From NCBI GenBank assembly GCA_003427395.1, contig BFEA01000324.1, forward strand, positions 304,297 to 353,759: a DNA stretch of 49,463 nucleotides, given 5' to 3'. The position numbers and the translations under genes are program-made. This document shows positions 1-12,494 of the stretch, one piece after another. The stretch is from Chara braunii (Eukaryota > Streptophyta > Charophyceae > Charales > Characeae). The notes below the pieces were generated by a model. That model saw only the letters and a list, made by a program, of their open reading frames with translations. It did not search any database and had not been told where the DNA came from. Position 1 is the first letter of the stretch; every line of letters begins with the position of its first letter.

Positions 1-76
1 CTGGGACCTTCCCTGGTCCTTGCACGGGCTGGCCACCCGGGACCCGGGAGGCCCGGCTGGTAGCCTAGCTTTTAAG
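1..76 (-). repeat. SINE-like repeat, 3' part, cut by window start
   Basis: On the minus strand this reads GCTAGGCTACCAGCCGGGC and on to CAAGGACCAGGGAAGGTCCC. It matches the 3' part of the element at 1936-2035, in opposite orientation. The A tail would lie outside the window. The end can fold on GGACC/GGTCC. Confidence 0.5.
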
Positions 77-423
77 AAAATATACACAGTAACCCAGGGC
101 TCAATGGTTGGTTCCTATACCAAACTACAACGACGTTGCACGTTGCATTCTAAATTCTAATCAAACACATTTGCAAAGTCTAAGCCCAGCCACTGGGAAG
201 TGAAACTCTGTCCTCCCACCAATAACTCCGATCATTTGACGAGTTTTAGTGAGAAAGAGCGGATGTAGAGTGCCTTTCCCTTGCAGAGCAGCTCCCCCTC
301 TCTAGCATCGACACTTTTCCACCTGGCCGGAAAATTTCCTCACTCTCGAGCGTCAATTACTTTCCATGTGCTGTAACATAACCCAATTCGATCCAATGAT
401 CAACAACTTAAGTGTTCATGAGA
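77..423. other. No feature seen
   Basis: Non-repetitive DNA with short ORFs only. I recognise nothing here. Confidence 0.5.
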
Positions 424-534
424 CTACCGTCTTCCCCCGAACACAACGCACCCTTATTTTGGCTGTATCTGGCCGGAAATATAGCTTCTATACATTCATT
501 TTTAGGGTGCGTTATGTTCGGGGGAAGACGGTAG
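424..534. mobile_element. MITE-like foldback element, copy 1
   Basis: A 111-bp element with terminal inverted repeats of about 30 bp. It starts CTACCGTCTTCCCCCGAACA and ends TGTTCGGGGGAAGACGGTAG with minor differences between arms. The centre contains TGGCTGTATCTGGCCGG. It has no coding capacity. Related copies lie at 9011, 21971 and 26094. I see no clear target-site duplication. Confidence 0.75.
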
Positions 535-1830
535 CTAACGAAACCGGGCAACAATTACCAATGGATCAAATCATCATTCAAACAAACACTTAAGTCAAAC
601 AAGTTCAACAACCAACCAGGAACCAACCGGCCATGTCACCCACTGAGAATGCATCCTCTCACCATCCACATGCACTGCCACCCAGCTAATCACTGCACGC
701 GTAAATGGTTTAAAGTCTATTAACTTTAAACTTCTAAACTTCAGCCTGACAAGCTTGCTCTGTGTGAGGCCACAAGCAGAGCAACAGTGTGTGTGCAGAC
801 TTTTAAAGTTTTAAGGCATCCGTCAACATTGCGACGATACAGAAAAGTACCAAGCCCATATACTGCTTGCTGATAAGTAGACCTGAGTTCGAATCAGGAT
901 GGAATCGAATGAGTATACAGTACTATACACACATATACTGCTGATAAGCAGACCTGAGTTCGAATCAGGATGGAATCGAACGAGTAGAATACCTATGTAT
1001 TACCTGGGGTCGATCAGTTCAACCCTTCAACGATCATACCTCAAGACGGCTGTCGACCTTAGAGAGGGTGGGGGGGACTAAAAAGCGGATGACACAGCCA
1101 AAAGGTTACAAGGACCTGCGGAAGGAAGACAAGAAACAAGGCGGTCTGAAATTCTCCAATCAGAGAGTTCAGGATGGCTGTCTGCAAATATGCAGCAAAC
1201 CGCCAAAAGGATACTGACAGATTGTCTCAAAAGCACAGGGACTGTCTGAAAAGGTGGGGGGAAAAAAGAGGTGTGGCGAACCTACAAGGGTACTGATGGA
1301 AGGTCCGAAAAGGTTATCAAGGCCGCCCAAAACATGCACTGAGGGACTCCGCAAAGATGCAGCAAACAGAATGCCAAGTCGAGGACGACAAGAAAGTCTT
1401 TTCAGAAGGAGGCTGATGGAGGCTGCAACTCAAATGTACAATGTACATTTAGTAGTACAAGATACTCTCAGGTCAGAAGCGCAAGACACCGGTCGCCGGT
1501 CGGGGAGGGAAGAGAGAAAAATTGCACGATTTTTAACCTATGCGTTACTGGGAAGCTAAGCTATTGAGTACTTCTGCTTCTGGCTGTGAGAGGCATAATT
1601 GAACACAGCAAAGCTGCAAAAGCCCATGGAGGACACATCAAAGGCGGCAAGGGCATATCAATGTCTGGTGGAAGAACATTAAAACGGACTACGTCAGTCT
1701 GCAGTACATTGGGAAAGACATTCGGGACGGAAAACCTTCGACAAAAAGGCCCAGTGTTCAACTAGTGCATCCAACAGATCCCTGCCTCAACTTATGCAAC
1801 TCTTAAACCGCCAGTACTTGATAATAGAAA
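535..1830. other. Intergenic DNA; small tandem duplication at 860-985
   Basis: No gene is recognised. Two tandem copies with period 71 bp (about 860-910 and 933-985) both contain GACCTGAGTTCGAATCAGG, which resembles the B box and T-loop of tRNA genes. No A box or tRNA fold is evident. Short ORFs at 1254-1559 and elsewhere look random. Confidence 0.4.
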
Positions 1831-1935
1831 TTGAGCCAATCTGAAAATTCCACGGGCTCAGGGCTACCAGACCAAAATGGCTACCGGTGCTGGCCAAACG
1901 ACGGAAGAAAAAACACCGTGCTGCTAGGCTCAACC

Positions 1936-2035
1936 AGCTGGGTCGCCCGGGTCACCCTGTTTTCCCGGGCGGTTCCCGGGACCGTACAAGGACCAGTGAA
2001 GGTCCCAGGAAAAAAAAAAAAAAAAAAAAAAAAAA
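1936..2035 (+). mobile_element. SINE-like A-tailed retroposon
   Basis: A GC-rich body with repeated CCCGGG ends in CAAGGACCAGTGAAGGTCCC followed by an A run of about 26. It shares this 3' end with the minus-strand copy at 1-76. The 5' limit is uncertain and may reach about 1850. Confidence 0.55.
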
Positions 2036-2810
2036 CCGAAAAAAAACTCTGCTATGCGGCAGAGAAATAAACTGAACACCTTTTGCCTCAGGCTGAATTT
2101 AAATTAAACTAAAGAAGACTTCCAAAAAATAACCAAATCGCCCCGTAAGTATGGAAGGCCCTTTACCCCCCAACATAAAGCACCCTCAACGTGAAACTAT
2201 ACAAGCTATTTTTCCAGTCTAATACAGTCATGAATCATGATAAAGGTCAAATGAATTCGGGGGAAGACCCTCGCATGTGTGTGCTCCACCAGCACCTAGC
2301 CACAGATACTGGTTTCATATGGCATGGGTGCATTATGGATGTCTACTTTCGAATGGCATGCACACAATAGGACTGTGTTCGCTGAACCTGGCTATACTTG
2401 AAACATATGTGTAACCAATTTCACACACAAGACGAAGGGCCGAAGGCCACAGCGCGTTTCCCACATACAGCCGAATTTTATTTGGCCTACACAACCCAAC
2501 TCCCGTCCCTAAACCTTTTACGTACTCGGGTTCTTGTTCGCACCGTCCATCACACCATGGGAATTTCTTTCACCCGAAATTGTCTCAATGACAAACCAAT
2601 GACTTGCATACATTACAAATTAGACATGCACAGCGCATGCGTTCGATTGGTGGAAGAGAGGTTTGAGCTCTCCCCGCATTTGGATTATGATTGCGCTCTA
2701 TTAACCTGAGAGGGTTACAGACATCCAGGGGAGAGCAGGAATATCGTGTGGAATGATGTCTCACCTGCCCAATTTCAGCACTCATCTAATGATCGCCAAT
2801 GCAGGCTGGA
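2036..2810. other. 3' flank of TIC110, no gene seen
   Basis: Contains the candidate poly(A) signal and a solitary TTCGGGGGAAGAC at about 2252-2266 that resembles one arm of the foldback family. Nothing else is recognised. Confidence 0.4.
2477..2482 (-). terminator. Candidate poly(A) signal of TIC110
   Basis: An AATAAA on the minus strand about 330 nt after the stop. Plant and algal poly(A) signals are loose, so this is only a candidate. Confidence 0.2.
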
Positions 2811-4070
2811 CTAAAAGGCGAACTCCTCCTCTTCCAGGCTCTCAAGCGTAAAGCCACCGGAGTCCACAAGATCCTTGAGAGCAGCAGCCTCACCCTCCTC
2901 TATACCAAGAAGCTCACGGAGTCTCGACCTGTCCCCATCCGGGCTTGGTCGAGTAAGATATATGCTGTACAGGTCAAGCAGCTCTTCCCTCACGTTCCAT
3001 GTCAATGCCCCGGTTGCAGGGACTGCCTTATCGCATGCCATCAAATTGTTCAGCGACGCAACGGCCTCCGTGGGTTTCTTCTGTCTCAACAGTGCAACAG
3101 CGGTGACGAGGGCGTTTCTCGTCCTTTCTCTTGCGTAATCTTGCACCATCTTTTTTGACTGCGCCACATCCAGCCCCAGATCAGCTGGCAGAGTCTCGTA
3201 CATCTCCTTCTCGTCAAACTCACCCGTTCCGGAGTGGAAAGTACTCTCCATATGCTTCTTGAAGATGCTGGCCCGCATTTCCTTCGGGACCATGGTTTCC
3301 ACGTCCACGCCCGCAGCTTTGAGTTCCTTGACTTCCGCAACACTCAACTTACCCGAGGCCACTGCTTCCCTCAATGTGCTTGCCATCGTCGACTGAGTGA
3401 ATGTTCGAATTACTTTCTGGGCTGACTCATCGGGGAGACCCAGTTGCTTCTGTAGGGCCTTCAGTTGTTCCACCTTCGCTGGCGTCAGCTGGCCGTCTGC
3501 CATGATTGTCCTTACGTTGGACTGGAATGCCTGTTCTGCAAGGCCTTTGTGGACCCCAGCAACTTCCAGAGCATTCAATCCGAGGAGGTCTCCCAATTGG
3601 GCAAGCCGAGCGAAATCCGACGTGTCTTTTTGGGTGACAATCTGCGTACCCATAGGCATCCCGGTTGTGTCCCCTTGTAGACAGAACATTAAGAAGCTCT
3701 TGTACAGATCCAGCTTTTCGCGTAACTCCATGTCGTCCTTCAACGAAATCTCCTTCTGAGACCGCTCCACTCTTGTGTCCTTCTTCTCTCTCTTCTTCTG
3801 CTCTCTTGCATACATCGCCTCAATATCGTCCTCGTCTATCTCCTCCTCCTCCTCCTCCTCCTGTGGCTTCTCCTTCAGCCCTCTTTCTTCAGGAGAGAGC
3901 GCGGAAGACGTTGATGCCTCCAATGCCTCTGCTTCACCTTTAATGTCGGCAATAAGGTTCGTGACCACGATGTTGCTGAAAATTATCATTTTTCTGATCT
4001 CCTTCGCAGAATTCTTACGGGTTGTCATGGACCGCGATCTTCTGACAAAGCCCATGAAGATGGCACGCAC
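2811..4070 (-). CDS. TIC110: TIC110 exon 14: C-terminal domain and stop
   Basis: This terminal exon encodes residues 693-1111 and the TAG stop at 2813-2811. It starts [14 protein letters not shown] after a GACTGCAG acceptor. It carries [20 protein letters not shown], a low-complexity acidic insert of about seven Glu followed by IDEDD, then the conserved stromal domain with [20 protein letters not shown] and SSGTGEFDE-like [12 protein letters not shown]. The C terminus ends LEEEEFAF, comparable to the EEGNFVF end of plant TIC110. There are no internal stops. The acidic run is the only low-complexity part of the protein. Confidence 0.98.
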   Translation of the reverse strand: MRAIFMGFVRRSRSMTTRKNSAKEIRKMIIFSNIVVTNLIADIKGEAEALEASTSSALSPEERGLKEKPQEEEEEEEIDEDDIEAMYAREQKKREKKDTRVERSQKEISLKDDMELREKLDLYKSFLMFCLQGDTTGMPMGTQIVTQKDTSDFARLAQLGDLLGLNALEVAGVHKGLAEQAFQSNVRTIMADGQLTPAKVEQLKALQKQLGLPDESAQKVIRTFTQSTMASTLREAVASGKLSVAEVKELKAAGVDVETMVPKEMRASIFKKHMESTFHSGTGEFDEKEMYETLPADLGLDVAQSKKMVQDYARERTRNALVTAVALLRQKKPTEAVASLNNLMACDKAVPATGALTWNVREELLDLYSIYLTRPSPDGDRSRLRELLGIEEGEAAALKDLVDSGGFTLESLEEEEFAF

Positions 4071-4711
4071 CTGCAGTCAAGGACAAAACACCGTTCAGAA
4101 CCTGCGCAATTTCCCAGCTAAAGAACAAACTCAACAACCTTGGCCATGTCGACACTGCCTGTTATAGATTAAGACAGTTGCACCACCAGTACATCTCCGT
4201 GCCGTAAAATTTGCACTGAAGCTCGGCAATGCATTACTACAGCCTTCCCCCGAGCATGCATTGTAAACGCATGTAGCACATAGGTTGGCTTTCTATTCCA
4301 ATACAAAACATATACGTTCTATTCGAACAGCTGGAATATTCAAATACAACGCATATGCTTCTATTCAAGACATCATTTTTATTTTTATTTTGTTGGGGTG
4401 GGAAGACAGTAGCAGCATTAGGCAGACTTGCTGGCTATCATTTCCATGGAATTCTGCATCGTGGCCAGTCAGAATACCGTTTCCGCGATTCAGCAGGGTG
4501 ATCTACTCCACATCTGAACCCTAATGTCATGTCGCCGGAACGTCGACCATGCTGAGCATGCTGAGTCGCTTGTATGAGCATTACTGACATTAAAAAAGAG
4601 GGTCAACAGAGAGAATGTATTTGGCTGCCCTGGAGCAAACAAGGCTTCGGAGAGACGGAAGCACACAGAAAAAGTACTAAAGACAGAAAAAGAAGAAGGA
4701 ACTCAAAACGT

Positions 4712-4743
<32 letters not shown>

Positions 4744-6787
4744 GGCCCCTGCGCAAGGATGACACGCATAAATCGAGAAATGGTCCAAATTAAAAAAAAA
4801 AAAAAAAAAAAAAGAAGGAACTCGAGGCACTGCCGTGGGGTTTGGTTACCCTAGAGCGAACAAGGCTTTGGGACAATGGAAATACAAAAAGGGACAATGG
4901 GCACTGCCAGTTGAGGTAGAATTTGGTGTGATGCCTTCCGCAACTTCCGTGGCATTGCTTGGAGAGAGAGAGGAGAGAAAGAGGGCGGGGGGGGACCGTT
5001 AAGCAAAGAATAGACGGAGAAAAACATCCACGGACAAACTAGGGATGACAGACTGGAAATAATAAATGGTGTTTAGAGAAGTCAGAAAAATAATTACGGA
5101 GCAAGGAATGTAACAGGGGATACCAGATCTGAAAAGAGTCAAAAGACTCAAAAGAGACATTGTTAGAAGAAAAGTAATGAAATACAGCTCAAAGAAGAAG
5201 ATAGAGAAATACAATGCAACTTTATGCAAGGGAAAAAAAGGTGAGAAGATAGAGGAGTTCAAGTAACAAATGTGAGTGGAAAAGCAATGACAGGATTCTT
5301 TTCTGTTGAATCTGTGCAAGAAAGAAAAAGATGTGAGAAGATGAAGAAGTCGCACACGTGAGAGGAAAAGTGATGAATGAAGTTCAGTAAACCTCAAAAA
5401 GCAGAAAAACGAGCCATGCAATGCAGGGATCACACGGTTCTTTTCAATAAAACGAAAGGGAAAAAAAAAAGGAAAAAGAAAAAGAAAAAGAAAAAGGAAA
5501 AGAAAAAGAAAGAGAAAAAGAAAAAGAAAGAGAAAGAGAAAGAGAAAGAGGAAGAGAAAGAGAGGCGCCATGCAAGAAGAAAAGAAAAGAAAGCCGGGTA
5601 ATGAGGGAGACGGAATTTCATTTGTCAAATGAAGTTCGATAAATGTGAATGAAAAACTAAAAGTGAAAGGGAACAGAAAAATAACAGTGGAAAACGGGAA
5701 AAACAATTCAGGAAAAAACAAAATTCCTAATTCCCTCCATAAGAAAGGAATAAGTTGAAAGGGCCCGCGGGCCTAGCTCAGTTGTTAGAGCACGAAAGCG
5801 GCATTCAGGAGGTCATGGGTTTGCTCCCCAGGCCTCCATCCGAACCCCCACGACCTCCTGAGGCCCGCTGCGGGCTCGCCAGCCGTGATAGTTGGCTTGC
5901 CCGTCCTGGTTGGTTGGTAGGTGTTGTATCCGCCTTCCAGCTGTGACCAGTGTTAGGATCCAGGGTTCTGCTCCCCGCACAGAGCAGTGAGGGAATTGAG
6001 AGACGGTATCAGTACCCATCCCTGCCGGGAAGCCTGTTGATAGGTACAGACTCTACAGAGAGGATATTGAGAGAGGAATATAGTGTAGTTTTTTGGGATA
6101 CGTACAGTGAAGATATTGAGAGAAGGATATGGCTTTTTTTTTTTTTTTTTTTTTTTTTTGTGTCATTATGACTCTTCTTGCGAGATCGATCAGAAGGGGG
6201 GGGGGGGGGGGGGAGGGGGAACAAAAAAAAATCAGCGTGATCAAGACAGAAAGTCAGCAAGAAATGGTGATGACAATCCCTCCTGATGAAGACGAACATC
6301 AGAAAAGACGTGTCATACAATCTTTCGACCATCTAGTGCACTGTTTTTGCAAAATACCGCTATCTACTACCTAGTGTAATGTGGTTGCAAAGTACCAATA
6401 ATCCGACTGTGACAGACTGTTTCGTCGGGTTTCCACCGACTCATCAGGAGGCTGGACCTCGACAGCCGATTAGCATGTGTTTATATGCGCGTCTTGCCAG
6501 TGTGTGTGCAAAGACAAAATGCTGGTGCTGCACCATTGCCCAGTCAAATGGGGGGTTGGTGGGGGGGGGAGAGGGGATGTCACTGCTGGACACTTGCCCT
6601 GATAATGGGGGGCAGGGAGCGAGCGGCAGAGAGTAGAAGGGAAAGGAAGGGACAGAAGAGATCCATAGAAATGAGTGTTACCTGCCTTGGGGCTCCCCAT
6701 AATTACGCGGTCAACGAGGACGCATCAACAATTTAACATCCATCCGACCTGACAGCCTCCACATGTGCGTGACTGTCAGTAAATGTG

Positions 6788-6869
<82 letters not shown>

Positions 6870-9800
6870 GGCAAGTTCATCAGCAGAAAACCTCAGCACT
6901 TCACCAAAAAATAAGACTCCAAGCCAAGGGAGCGGGAGGCCGATTTTTCTTCTATTTATTCCCAGTGAAAAGAGAAAGTCCAAAAGTTGGCATAGGAAAC
7001 CTGTGAAATAGAAGAGCGCATAACATTTTCACCACAAGGGTCGGTTGTACCAGCATATTACACTCAAGCACCAGCTAAAAGCACCCAACCCCTCTTACTG
7101 TCACATTTGTTTGGTTTCGATTTGTCCTGTGCCTATGCAGAGCCCCTATACACAGGTAACCAATAACTCGGTGCATTGGGACTTACCGTTTTGCCAGCAA
7201 TCTCTAGTGCTGCAGGGGTATCCAGCCGCAGATCCTCTTTCGTCTGCTTCACCTTCTTACGCATCTCTGCATCATAACCGTCGACACCTCCGCTCAACGC
7301 CTCCTCCACAACCTGCACAAACAGGAATCAAGCGCAATTACCTTCGCTCTTGTGGCATTTCCCTCACAAAGGGGTCCTCACAAGGGGGTCTATCCTCGAG
7401 CAACATTTCTTCTTGAAAACTATTTTATATAAGATTTGGATGACTTGGTTCCCCGACAACAAGGCCATTCTCCATTGGGAAAAAAAACAAAAAAAAACTT
7501 GTTCCCTACAATTTCCTTGCTCCATTTCGCTCTGAATTCATCACTGCTGAGCACTCCGCCTCTCTGCAAGAGGAAAGATGAGCAATTAAGCATAATAAAG
7601 CAAGGAGAAAACCACCGGTAGGTGGAACCTGGTGATACACATTTGACATGCATTAACCCACCTTGGAGAAGATCTTTCCGCAGAGCTCCTTCTGAGATGC
7701 AGTGACCACAGGCTCCGGTACACAGAGGAACACTCTGAGCCTTAACAGCGCCTTGGCATCCTCATCGCTGAGTTTGTTGTCTTCCAAACATGCCTCGAGC
7801 TTTTGCCTGTAAATCTCTGCGCTCCATTCACACGTCACAGCGGATTATTCCACAATGCAGTTCAGTGACGCAGTCTCCGAACCATAAAGCATTTGCACAC
7901 GCATTTGCAACCCTGCTCAGTCACGTTGTCCTCCATTTGCACATGCGCGTGAACCACAGTTGCCCTACCTTAGGCCCAATGACAACCACACAGCCATATC
8001 CAAAGTCACTGACAAATAGAAAAATTAAGCAGAGCTGCACAACCATTCTAGGTACGTCGTCTTTTTTTCTTTTCTCGTGAAACAAGAAAGAAAAGGAACC
8101 GAGTTTCAGCGGGATCTCATGGCCAGCGTCAGGCCGATGGACCCAGCCCATGCGACTGAATGGCACACATGTTACCTGTTATGGTAAAACAGAGCATGAG
8201 CTCGGATCCTGATCGAACAAGACAAAAAACACAATAAGAGTCAAAAAAAAAAAAAAAAAAAAAAAAACTCGCAACAGTTCGGAGAACCTGTTCACAATGT
8301 TCCAGGGCAAAACCTCGCAACAGCAACCATGCCCAGACTTGGTAGGGTGTGTGAAAAGGCTCCATTCATAATTTCATACCATTACCACTGGACTCAGGAA
8401 AGAGATGCAGCACACAAGTGACGTATCGGGAAGAAACAAACCAAATGTCTAACGGACTCTGACCTCATGTGTAAGAAACCTGTGGTCTAGCAAAAGAAGC
8501 ACATTCAACTCACTTCCCGAATACGACAGTTATGACTTGATGACCAGATCCTAGGTAGTCACAGAGGGCGAGACATTAGGTGTAATTCTTGTTGCAAGAT
8601 TCCTGGCGAAAACCAAACCTTTGAGCATTTCGGACAAGTAAACAAAGGAAGTGGTTAGGAGGCAGGCAGGAAGATCGGACGCCGAAGCTCCGATTCATCA
8701 ACAGGTTCTTGAAAAGGGTACATCACTGTCCTTGCCTGCCTTGAAGGCTGTTACCTTGACTGTTCAGTGTTCACATTGCGAACAAGTGCAGAGTTGCAAT
8801 AAGAGGCCGGAGCCTGGGGAATACCAAACCATATCTGTTTTTGTGCTATGACGATTTCCGTGAAATTACAAGAACCTACGCAAATTAGTACAGTAATTAT
8901 AATAAGACCAATAGAAACTTCATAAGAAACCATTTGAGCAGCACCCCATGTGTGAATGCTTGTGGCTCTGTGGCACATGCCACACTTTGACCTTGAGCTT
9001 TGCCCGTGCTCTACCGTCTTCCCCCAAATAGAATGTACGGTGATTACAGCTGTATGTAGGGCAACTTCAAGTCTAGATACAGCCACAATGACCATATTGG
9101 GTGAAGACAGCAATCCAGCCGTGTATAGAGTGTTGTGAGTGATTCATATGTGAGCCCAATTCAAGGATCCATGACACACTGTTGTGGCGTTGCCCTCCAT
9201 CGACGATCAGGACCCAAACACAAGCACCCAACCTCCCAACAAAAACAAAATGCAATCTACCAGTATGGGGCAGAGGTCTTCAATGCTGTGCTGTGCTGTC
9301 CCTTGAAATAGGATAGAATAGGATTAGGATAAGGTAGGATAGGATAGGATAGGATAGGATAGGATAGGATAAACAAGGCACACAAGAAATGCACAAGAGC
9401 AGGGAAGATGTCCACTCTTGAAAACAGAAAATCTAGCTGCCAAACTCATGTCTGAAAGAAGGGAAACGACTTTCAAGAAAGGTGGTGAAGGTCTAACAAG
9501 GACAAGAAGGGCCTGAGGAGAAACTTACCCTCATGAACCTTGGCCGCTCTTTCAGGATCAAACCGGAGGTCGTCGCAGAGGTGTTGCAAGTATGCTGCTT
9601 TGCTGGGAGCAGCTTCCAATGTCCGATCACTGACTGCAGCGGCCAGTTTGCGACGATACACCTTCGTGGTTATATCCCCTGTCAACTCCTCAGTCTCCTT
9701 ATTGCCCATCCCGAAGATATTCTTCAATTGAGTCAAATTGGCAGCCTGGATCACGAACGCAAAAACAATGGGGTGAATTTTGCCACAATGGTAACCACCA

Positions 9801-10814
9801 CAGAGAGGGTCGAGGGAGCAAGTATAAAACATCAGCTGTAACCATGGGAGGGGTCTTAGCAGCCACCATAAAGATAGAGACGGTTGAGGGAGCAAGTGTA
9901 AAATATCAGCCGTAATCATGGGAGGGGTCCTCAGCAAAACTCTCTCAATACCTCTCCATGAAAGATTGTGCCTAGCCATACAGAGCCCCTCCCTGCTTTA
10001 TTCTATGACCGCTCATTCTCGCATTCCCACTACACACTCCACCAAGAGTGCCAAAACTGTAAACGTATCCATTACTTATCAGCCGAAGACAGAAGCCAAA
10101 AAGTAGAAAGAAAGTTTTCGAAAAAACTAACGTCATCGACGTACAAATCAGCTGCATAGAGATGTCGCGAACAATGCACAAGAGACCAAAATTGGTGTAG
10201 AAAATGAGGATCCCAATCGAGGTCTCGGTCCTCCCAGGCACCAACGCATCCCAGTTCTTCTCTGTTTAAGAAATATACCGATACATCGGTGGAGTTTGAG
10301 AGCTGATGAAATGCAGATTCACAACATGTTTCCCAAGCTTGACATGCATGCAGTCATCCATCTGCACGCAGAAGCATGCAGAAGAAGAACAGCTCCATCA
10401 AATCCACAAAACCCATACGACATAGACGAGTGCTCCAACACACAAATGCACAGTCAAGCCTGCACACAAGAGGGACAACCACATACTTCCATGCACAAAG
10501 GGCAATAGCATGTTGAGGTTGCACACACCTTTGCATCTTCCAGCTTGCCCGAAGTGAGTGCTTCTGTTAGGTAGGTTTGATACAGTTGCTTCAAATCTAC
10601 AATTGCGCGGTCGCTGTCATAGTCTCCACCTGTCAATCAACCACATGTTATGCATGTCAGAACACTCTTTCCAAAGTTTCTAGGTGAAGTAGGTTTAACA
10701 TCGTCCGAAAACTGGCCTGCAAATTATGAAAGGTTATTAGTTAAACATTGAAGGTTCTAACTTCTCAGCAATTATAAGCTACGGAGGAGGGGGGGGAAAT
10801 AGGGAAAGAGGGAN

Positions 10815-10854
<40 letters not shown>

Positions 10855-12463
10855 GTCTCTCTTTTGGAGCCGGAAGGGGGATATGCTTGCGCTACTGTAA
10901 GACGCTGGAACCAGTTCCCATCAGACACACCTACGCAGCAGTACATGGGAACCAGAGTTTTTTTTTTTTTTTTCGTTTAAAGGTTCTTGTCACAGCTTCG
11001 AGGTGCCAGTGAGCTTGAAGTCAGGGCCAAAAATTTCATAACTGCAAACCTAGAGCACCAGGTTACCTCACCCGATCAGCTGAGTGGACATCCCATTCAA
11101 CCCACATAGTCAGCTGTCCCTGAGACCTGAACAACTTAGAAAATGCAGAGGAATGGTTGTGCACATTCAATGAAGCGAGTTTCAGCAAGAGCTTAACTTC
11201 CTAAAGGGATATCGTAGGACCTAGAACAAGCATAAAAGTGAGTTTTTTTCTTTTCTTTTCTGAACGAAGCAGTTTAGTGAGGAATTTTCAGTGGACCCTA
11301 AGTAAGAAGTTGCTTGTGTTCTGGGCAGTTTCGTAATCCACATCCCCATACCCAGCCGCTGGACCATCTGAACCTGGATTTTCTGGTCCCTAGTTATTTA
11401 TATGGACATTTTAAGAAAATGTGGAAAAGGCATTGTGCATGTCAAATAGGGCACAGATATGAGTCATATGACCTTGGTTTATATATATAGTCATATATAT
11501 CATATATACTGTCACATAACTATGAACTAAATATATTGTCACAAAGTTATCAGAACGCAAAAGCGAAAAGAAAACAGAAAGAAAACAAAGAAAAATAAAT
11601 TCATTTTTTTATCTTCTTCCTTATAACTCCCCCTGTTCAGAACCTCTTGCGTACAAGGCCGACCACGTGGATGTAAGTTGAGTGGCAGCTGCCCCCACCC
11701 CCGTGTGTCATATCAACCCACTTGCACACAACCAAAAGGCAAAGAAAAGAGGAAGGGAACAGCCAAATACAACAAAACAGGGGGCAACAAGCAACAGCAC
11801 CAAAAACTGATCCTATATGACAAGTCCCACATGCAAGCACCGCCCCTCCTTCACAGGCAAAACCGACAGGACAAGACCACCCAGGACAAAACTCTTGTCT
11901 GCAAAAAAAACTATCTACAGCAGATGGCCTTGTTCGTCATCAAGACATCGGTATTCCCATTCCTAAACCATTCATGCTCTCATAGGCCGAACAACAGAGA
12001 AAAACGGATGACTGGTCCCACATTAAAGCACCGCTACGCTCGCCAAAATAGACCGAACAACGGGACAAAACCAACTGGGATGCAGACAAGGGTGCCAAAA
12101 AACAAACATAACAGATCCTAGATGATAAGTCCCACATGCAAGCACCGCCCCCTACTTTACAGGCCAAACAACGGGACAATGACCAACCAGGATAGCAATC
12201 AACACCCTTGCCTGCAAAAAAAACTATATAAAGACAATCCCAGATGGCGATTCCCACCTAAAAGCACCGCCCCCTTCGATAGGCCTAACAACGGGAACCA
12301 GCCAACTAGGATGCCAAAAAGAAAAACCCGGATGATAAGTCCCACATGAAACCACCGCCATGTGGACCGAACAACGAGACAAAACCAACCCGGGACCAAA
12401 AATACCATCTACCATAACCAACACTTGAAAAAACGGAACCATACAGAAGGTCCATAAAACGAA

Positions 12464-12494
<31 letters not shown>

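Noticed and set aside
5377-5721. Long Lys/Glu-rich or Phe/Leu-rich ORFs on both strands
   Set aside because: They are translations of a purine microsatellite.
6711-7006. ORFs with Arg-Glu or Ser-Leu repeats
   Set aside because: They are translations of the (GA)n microsatellite.
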